Shown here: positions 7,069 through 10,230 of the stretch, piece after piece
Numbering within the stretch: position 1 is the first letter of the stretch
Layout of the letters: each line of letters opens with the position of its first letter
Origin: Gemmatimonadota bacterium
GTDB lineage: Bacteria; Gemmatimonadota; Gemmatimonadetes; Longimicrobiales; Longimicrobiaceae
Direction: 5' to 3'
Length of the DNA: 10,230 nucleotides
NCBI GenBank assembly: GCA_019348475.1
Contig: JAHWJJ010000122.1
Location: 1-10,230, forward strand
Made by a program: the position numbers and the translations under genes
Notes under the pieces: model-generated
The model's database searches: none
Seen by the model: the letters and a program-made list of their open reading frames with translations, nothing else
Told to the model about the DNA's origin: nothing

Positions 7069-8040
7069 ATGCAACCCATCGCCCGTCCGCTGATCGTGCT
7101 GCACTCCGACCCGGTGTTCAAGGAGCGGGTGCGGCGCGTGGGCAACCAGCGGTTCAAGACCCAGTTCGTGGACGACTGGGACGCGCTTCGCACGGCGCTG
7201 AACGAGTCGCCGCCGGCGGCGCTGGTGGTGGTGGATCCGTACACCCGCACCTACGGCACCGAAGCCGAGCTGGCGCCCGAGCTGCGCTCCATCCTGTGGG
7301 AGTTCCCCACGGCCACAGTCATCTCGGCGCTGGAGGTGCGCCGCGGCCGCGTGCGCGACCTGCGCACGCTGGGCGAGTGGGGGGTCAAGGAGGTGATCGC
7401 GCTGGACGAGGAAGACACGGTGGAAGCCATCTCCCGCCGGCTGCGCAGCGCCCAGGGGCGGCCCCTGCAGAGCCTGCTGGAGCGTTCGCTTCCCACCAAC
7501 CTTTCCGGCCGCGCCCGGGCGCTGCTGATGGCCGCCGCCGAGGTGGTGGCCGAAGGCGGGCACGGCCGCGACCTGGCCGCCGGCCTGAAGCTTTCCGAGC
7601 GCACCCTGCTGCGCTGGGCCGAGCAGGCGGACCTGCCGCCCCCTCGCCGCATCCTGGCGTGGATGCGCGTGCTGCTTGCCTGCGAGCTGCTGGACGACCC
7701 CGGGCAGACGGTGCTGAGCGTGGCGTACACCTGCGGCTACGCCTCGGACAGCTCGCTGCGGCGCGCGGTGCAGGAGTTCACGGGGGTGATGCTGACGCAG
7801 CTGCGCAAGCAGGGCGCGTTCGCCACCGCGTCGGAAAAGTTCCTGGCCGAGCTGAACGCCGCCCGCGAGGCCGGCCGCATCCGGCGCCAGGAGACCAAGC
7901 TCAGCGACGAGGAGAGCGAGCTGGACCTGCCCATGTCGCGTATCCATCCGCCGCAGGAGGAGATGACGCTCAGGGCGACGCTCGACGCGCCGCCCCACGT
8001 CCCCCGCCGCCGCGGCCGCCGCAAGGCGAACGCGGCCTGA
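7069..8040 (+). CDS. AraC-type transcription regulator with degenerate receiver-like N-domain
   Basis: This 323-aa protein is a probable DNA-binding regulator. Residues 8-125 have the alternating strand/helix pattern of a response-regulator receiver, but the conserved site is eroded. The acidic pair after strand 1 is replaced by His12-Ser13, the Lys after strand 5 by Leu112, and only Asp56 (VVVDPY) sits where the phosphoacceptor would be. Residues 150-250 carry two helix-turn-helix units of AraC type: LAAGLKLSERTLLRWAEQAD (169-188) and VLSVAYTCGYASDSSLRRAV (215-234). The CGYASDSSLRRAVQEFTG stretch matches the second-helix signature of the family. The tail from about 270 is charged and ends in a basic PRRRGRRK patch (312-319). 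The ATG has GGAAG 5 nt upstream (7059-7063). No kinase gene adjoins it, so it probably works without phosphorylation. It diverges from the aminotransferase-NRPS pair, and its target is unknown. Confidence 0.88.
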   Translation: MQPIARPLIVLHSDPVFKERVRRVGNQRFKTQFVDDWDALRTALNESPPAALVVVDPYTRTYGTEAELAPELRSILWEFPTATVISALEVRRGRVRDLRTLGEWGVKEVIALDEEDTVEAISRRLRSAQGRPLQSLLERSLPTNLSGRARALLMAAAEVVAEGGHGRDLAAGLKLSERTLLRWAEQADLPPPRRILAWMRVLLACELLDDPGQTVLSVAYTCGYASDSSLRRAVQEFTGVMLTQLRKQGAFATASEKFLAELNAAREAGRIRRQETKLSDEESELDLPMSRIHPPQEEMTLRATLDAPPHVPRRRGRRKANAA

Positions 8041-8059
8041 TCCGGCCGGAGGACGAGCC

Positions 8060-8094
8060 ACGGGCCCGCGCGATTCGTTCGCGCGGGCCCGTTT
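8060..8094 (+). terminator. Intrinsic terminator-like hairpin after the AraC-type gene
   Basis: ACGGGCCCGCGCGA (8060-8073) and its exact reverse complement (8079-8092) form a 14-bp stem around the loop TTCGT, followed by only three T residues (8092-8094). It lies 20 nt past the stop codon. The stem is extremely stable but the U-tract is short, so termination may be partial or Rho-assisted. A separate 10-bp palindrome TCCGGCCGGA (8041-8050) directly follows the stop. Confidence 0.75.
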
Positions 8095-8387
8095 GCCGTG
8101 GGGGCGCGGGGCGCGCTCATCACCAGGATGGTCATCGCGCTCCTGCGGCCCTGTCGAGACAGTGCGCTCCTCCCGCCGGGCGGAGCGGCTGAAGCCGCCG
8201 CAACGACTGCGGAAAGCCCGGCGGATCACGCAGGCACACGCCCGAGGCGAACAGGCTCCACTGAAAATGGGGAAGCTGGCGCGCGCGCACCTGCACGTTC
8301 ACCAGCCGCTGAAACCGACAACTTGTCCAGCCAACGGACACCACAACGCCCGCCGGATCAATCCGGTGGGCGGTTTCCAGCCGCCCG
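8095..8387. other. Unexplained 290-nt block between converging genes, with several small dyads
   Basis: No convincing gene. The block contains short inverted repeats: CTGTC-GA-GACAG (8151-8162), GCGGCT-GA-AGCCGC (8185-8198) and a 12-bp-arm dyad with one mismatch (8347-8358 and 8361-8372, centre CA). From about 8230 it is visibly less GC-rich than its surroundings. One minus-strand frame stays open throughout and reads more protein-like than usual for a shadow frame (for example ETFFGRLETAHRIDP), but it has no start codon or ribosome binding site of its own. It may be a dispersed repeat or a gene remnant. Confidence 0.45.
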
Positions 8388-8430
8388 AAAAACGTCTCTG
8401 CCAGCCGGCGGATAAATTCAGGCAGAGGCG
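8388..8430 (-). terminator. Intrinsic terminator of the exported repeat protein gene
   Basis: On the minus strand, CGCCTCTGCC (8430-8421) pairs with GGCAGAGACG (8402-8393), 10 bp with one G-U pair and an 18-nt loop. It is followed at once by five T residues (8392-8388). It starts 7 nt after the stop codon of the minus-strand gene. The loop is long for a terminator, but stem, U-tract and position all agree. Confidence 0.65.
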
Positions 8431-8436
8431 GCGGGG

Positions 8437-9963
8437 CTACCGGGTGCGGGGGGTGAAGGGTTCCTGCCCCAGGTACAGGACGGACCGCCCCGCCGCGTGC
8501 TCGAACGGGTCCACCAGCACCGGGACGTGGTCCGCGCGGCCGGCACCGTCGTAGCGCAGTTCCAGCACGTAGCCGCCGAGCAGCCGCCAGCTGCCGGTGC
8601 GCGGGTCGTCGCCCGCGGGTGCGCCGGGCAGGCCGAGCAGCCGCGCAACGTTCGACTCCTGGAACCGGCCGTCGGGGGTGAACTGTATGGCCGTGAAGCG
8701 GTCCCGCACGTCGCTGGCCTGCCACACCACTCCATCCAGCCGCACCTCCGTCGCCTCGGGGGCGCGCAGGTAGGTGCCCAGGGCGCCCGTGAGCCGGCGG
8801 CCACGGGACTGGACGCGCATCTCCTCTACCCGGCCCGCCGCGCCGCAGATGACGATGCCGTCGCTCCCCGCCGCGGCCCAGCGCTGCACCTCCGCCGGCG
8901 CGCGGCGGCGGCGCTCGGCGACGGCCGCGGCCACGCGAGCGGCGTCCGCGAGACCGCTGGGGAGCGGCCTGCCGTCCACCAGCGTTCCGTCGGGCAGCAG
9001 CGTGATGGCCGTCACGCCCCCGTCGGGCTGGAGCGAGAAGTAGATCCCGCCCGCGGCCGCGTTCGAACGCGTGGCCGCCGCATCCACGTCACAGCGGCTG
9101 GACCGTGCCGCCGGACCGGGCGGGCGGCCCGCGGCCGGCCCGGCGGCCGGCGTGTTCGGCGCGCTGGCCCCCGCGACGCGCGCGTGTTCGCGCCCTGCGA
9201 GATAGACGCGCGGCAGCGGTCGAACCGCGCCCTCCTCCGGCGTCGCCATCGCCGTCAGCCGCTCTACACGACCGTCCGCGTAGCGAAGCTCCAGCGTGTT
9301 GTCTCGCAGGGAGTACGTACCGCGCCCGGCCCGTCGCGCTTGCCGTTCCTGCGGCTGGTCGGCGAAGCGGATTCCGCCATCCAGCGCCTGTCGATCGCCC
9401 AGGTACTGCTGGAATCCTTCGTCCACGAAGGTGCCGTCGGGAGTGAAGTGGATGGCCGGCAGAGAAGCGTCGGCACGGTAGGCGCCGTTCAGCGTGCCGG
9501 AGAGGCGGGGCCACGGACGGTAGACGGCGCGACGCGAGCCGCGCCTGATCCTGAGCAGCCGGCCGTCCCAGCACCCGCGCAGCACGTGTCCCGGAACCCG
9601 TACCCGCAGTTCGCGCCCGCCGACGACCTCGTACGTGCCCCAATCGCTGCTCCAGTTGGGCGCGTCGGTGCGGCGCAGGGGCGCGGCCAGGCCCTCCGGG
9701 GGTTCGCGCATGAGGACCCGCCCGTCCGGAAAGAAGGTGATCGCCACCCGCTGGCCGCCGATCTGCGTCGGCCGGTTGATGTCGTTCGGCACGGACTCCA
9801 TTCCACCCCAAATGCCGTCGAGCACCCGCGCGAGCGGCGCGGTGGGGGCGGGGCAGGGCTCTTCCTGGCCGCCCGCGCGCGTGGCCCACAGCAGCAATCC
9901 GGCAACGCCTGCCCGCAGGGCGAGGGGTAGACGACGAACAGGGCCAGAACGGTGTGGAGACAT
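8437..9963 (-). CDS. Exported protein of unknown function built from PDG-centred beta repeats
   Basis: A 508-aa protein I cannot assign to a named family. The N-terminus is a signal peptide: basic residues (MSPHRSGPVRR), a hydrophobic core (about 12-26) and probable cleavage near AGG-QEEP. No lipobox is seen, so a periplasmic or secreted location is likely. Four related units recur, each with a hydrophobic-x-PDG-x core: AITFFPDGRVLM (74-85), AIHFTPDGTFVD (170-181), AITLLPDGTLVD (319-330) and AIQFTPDGRFQE (425-436). Each is followed at varying distance by a strand pair such as GTYSLRDNTLELRYADGR (215-232) or GSWRLLGGYVLELRYDGAGR (457-476). This fits repeated lipocalin-like or META-like beta sheets joined by an Ala/Pro-rich linker (about 266-288). 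Four cysteines (37, 131, 291, 373) could form disulfides. The ATG at 9963 is preferred because GGAG lies 6 nt upstream; an ATG at 10005 has no ribosome binding site and would bury the signal peptide. Confidence 0.8.
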   Translation of the reverse strand: MSPHRSGPVRRLPLALRAGVAGLLLWATRAGGQEEPCPAPTAPLARVLDGIWGGMESVPNDINRPTQIGGQRVAITFFPDGRVLMREPPEGLAAPLRRTDAPNWSSDWGTYEVVGGRELRVRVPGHVLRGCWDGRLLRIRRGSRRAVYRPWPRLSGTLNGAYRADASLPAIHFTPDGTFVDEGFQQYLGDRQALDGGIRFADQPQERQARRAGRGTYSLRDNTLELRYADGRVERLTAMATPEEGAVRPLPRVYLAGREHARVAGASAPNTPAAGPAAGRPPGPAARSSRCDVDAAATRSNAAAGGIYFSLQPDGGVTAITLLPDGTLVDGRPLPSGLADAARVAAAVAERRRRAPAEVQRWAAAGSDGIVICGAAGRVEEMRVQSRGRRLTGALGTYLRAPEATEVRLDGVVWQASDVRDRFTAIQFTPDGRFQESNVARLLGLPGAPAGDDPRTGSWRLLGGYVLELRYDGAGRADHVPVLVDPFEHAAGRSVLYLGQEPFTPRTR

Positions 9964-10230
9964 GGCGCGCTCCAGGAGAGGGGGGGACCAGGGAAGCGGA
10001 TGCATGGTGGGTCAGGGCGACGGCCGGATGGGCCCCGCATGCATGCTAGCGCGCCGCCGCGGACGGGACCAGGCTCGTCTCTTTCCCGCTCACGGGCATC
10101 CCCGCCGCGATAGCGGTGCGTGAGTGCGTCATCGGGGCCGCGACCAGCCTTCGCGGGCGACTGCACCCGCAGCGCACCCGCTCCCCGGTGGTGCGCGTCG
10201 CCCGGGCTGGCCTTTATGGGGGGCGTCAGG
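9964..10230. other. Upstream region of the exported protein gene
   Basis: This holds the leader of the minus-strand gene and a gene-free right end. A perfect 10-bp palindrome GCATGCATGC occurs at 10038-10047. No tRNA, repeat array or further coding region can be supported. Any gene beyond 10230 is out of view. Confidence 0.5.
10043..10071 (-). promoter_or_regulatory. Weak candidate promoter for the exported protein gene
   Basis: On the minus strand, TAGCAT (10048-10043) is a fair -10 element in otherwise GC-saturated DNA. Seventeen nt upstream lies TGGTCC (10071-10066), a poor -35. Transcription would start near 10036, giving a leader of about 70 nt to the ATG at 9963. The overlapping GCATGCATGC palindrome could be an operator or chance. 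Confidence 0.3.

Noticed and set aside
8132..8725. Minus-strand frame of 197 codons crossing the end of the exported-protein gene
   Set aside because: Most of its first half overlaps the exported-protein gene in another frame, and it also runs through the predicted terminator. Only the part below 8437 is unexplained, and it is listed as a block, not a gene.
8497..9930. Plus-strand 477-codon frame opposite the exported protein
   Set aside because: Arg/His-rich antisense shadow. The minus-strand frame has a signal peptide, a ribosome binding site, repeats and a terminator.
9964..10005. ATG at 10005 as start of the exported protein
   Set aside because: No Shine-Dalgarno sequence. It would put 14 residues in front of a normal signal peptide, whereas the ATG at 9963 has GGAG at good spacing.
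1..10230. CRISPR arrays, tRNA or rRNA genes, insertion sequences, attachment sites
   Set aside because: No regularly spaced repeats, no cloverleaf or rRNA motifs, and no transposase or integrase coding sequence with flanking terminal repeats were seen by eye on either strand.

Overview
The window is very GC-rich bacterial DNA. It carries four protein genes, two gene-poor intergenic stretches and a degenerate C-rich left end. The base composition, a large assembly-line synthetase and a one-component regulator with a worn receiver-like N-terminus suggest a soil-type high-GC bacterium such as Gemmatimonadota (Longimicrobium-like) or a myxobacterium. That is an inference from style; no marker gene for taxonomy is present.

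Layout from left to right. Positions 1-168 are a C-rich, almost T-free tract with no credible gene, probably a contig-end artefact or a G-quadruplex-prone 3' region. Positions 169-5220 (minus) encode a two-module nonribosomal peptide synthetase (NRPS), A-PCP-C-A-PCP, with intact catalytic motifs, no upstream C domain and no thioesterase. Positions 5221-5309 are an 89-nt gap holding a near-perfect 28-nt palindrome. Positions 5310-6557 (minus) encode a fold-type I PLP-dependent aminotransferase of the LysN/ARO8/MocR-catalytic type. Positions 6558-7068 are a 511-nt divergent intergenic region with two long dyads and a plausible promoter. Positions 7069-8040 (plus) encode a regulator with a degenerate receiver-like N-domain and an AraC-type DNA-binding domain, followed by a strong hairpin terminator. 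Positions 8041-8436 lie between converging genes and hold a second intrinsic terminator and an unexplained block of about 290 nt with several small dyads. Positions 8437-9963 (minus) encode an exported 508-aa protein of unknown function built from repeated PDG-centred beta units. Positions 9964-10230 are its upstream region.

How the parts may work together: the aminotransferase and the synthetase are co-oriented and could form one transcription unit, with the aminotransferase supplying an amino acid to one of the two adenylation domains. The synthetase has a loading module and one extension module, so alone it can make only a carrier-bound dipeptide. An acidic helical tail after the last carrier domain resembles C-terminal docking tails, so a partner protein, probably beyond the left edge, should elongate or release the product. 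The AraC-type gene diverges from this pair and is a reasonable but unproven candidate regulator. The exported repeat protein has its own signals and no evident link to the cluster.
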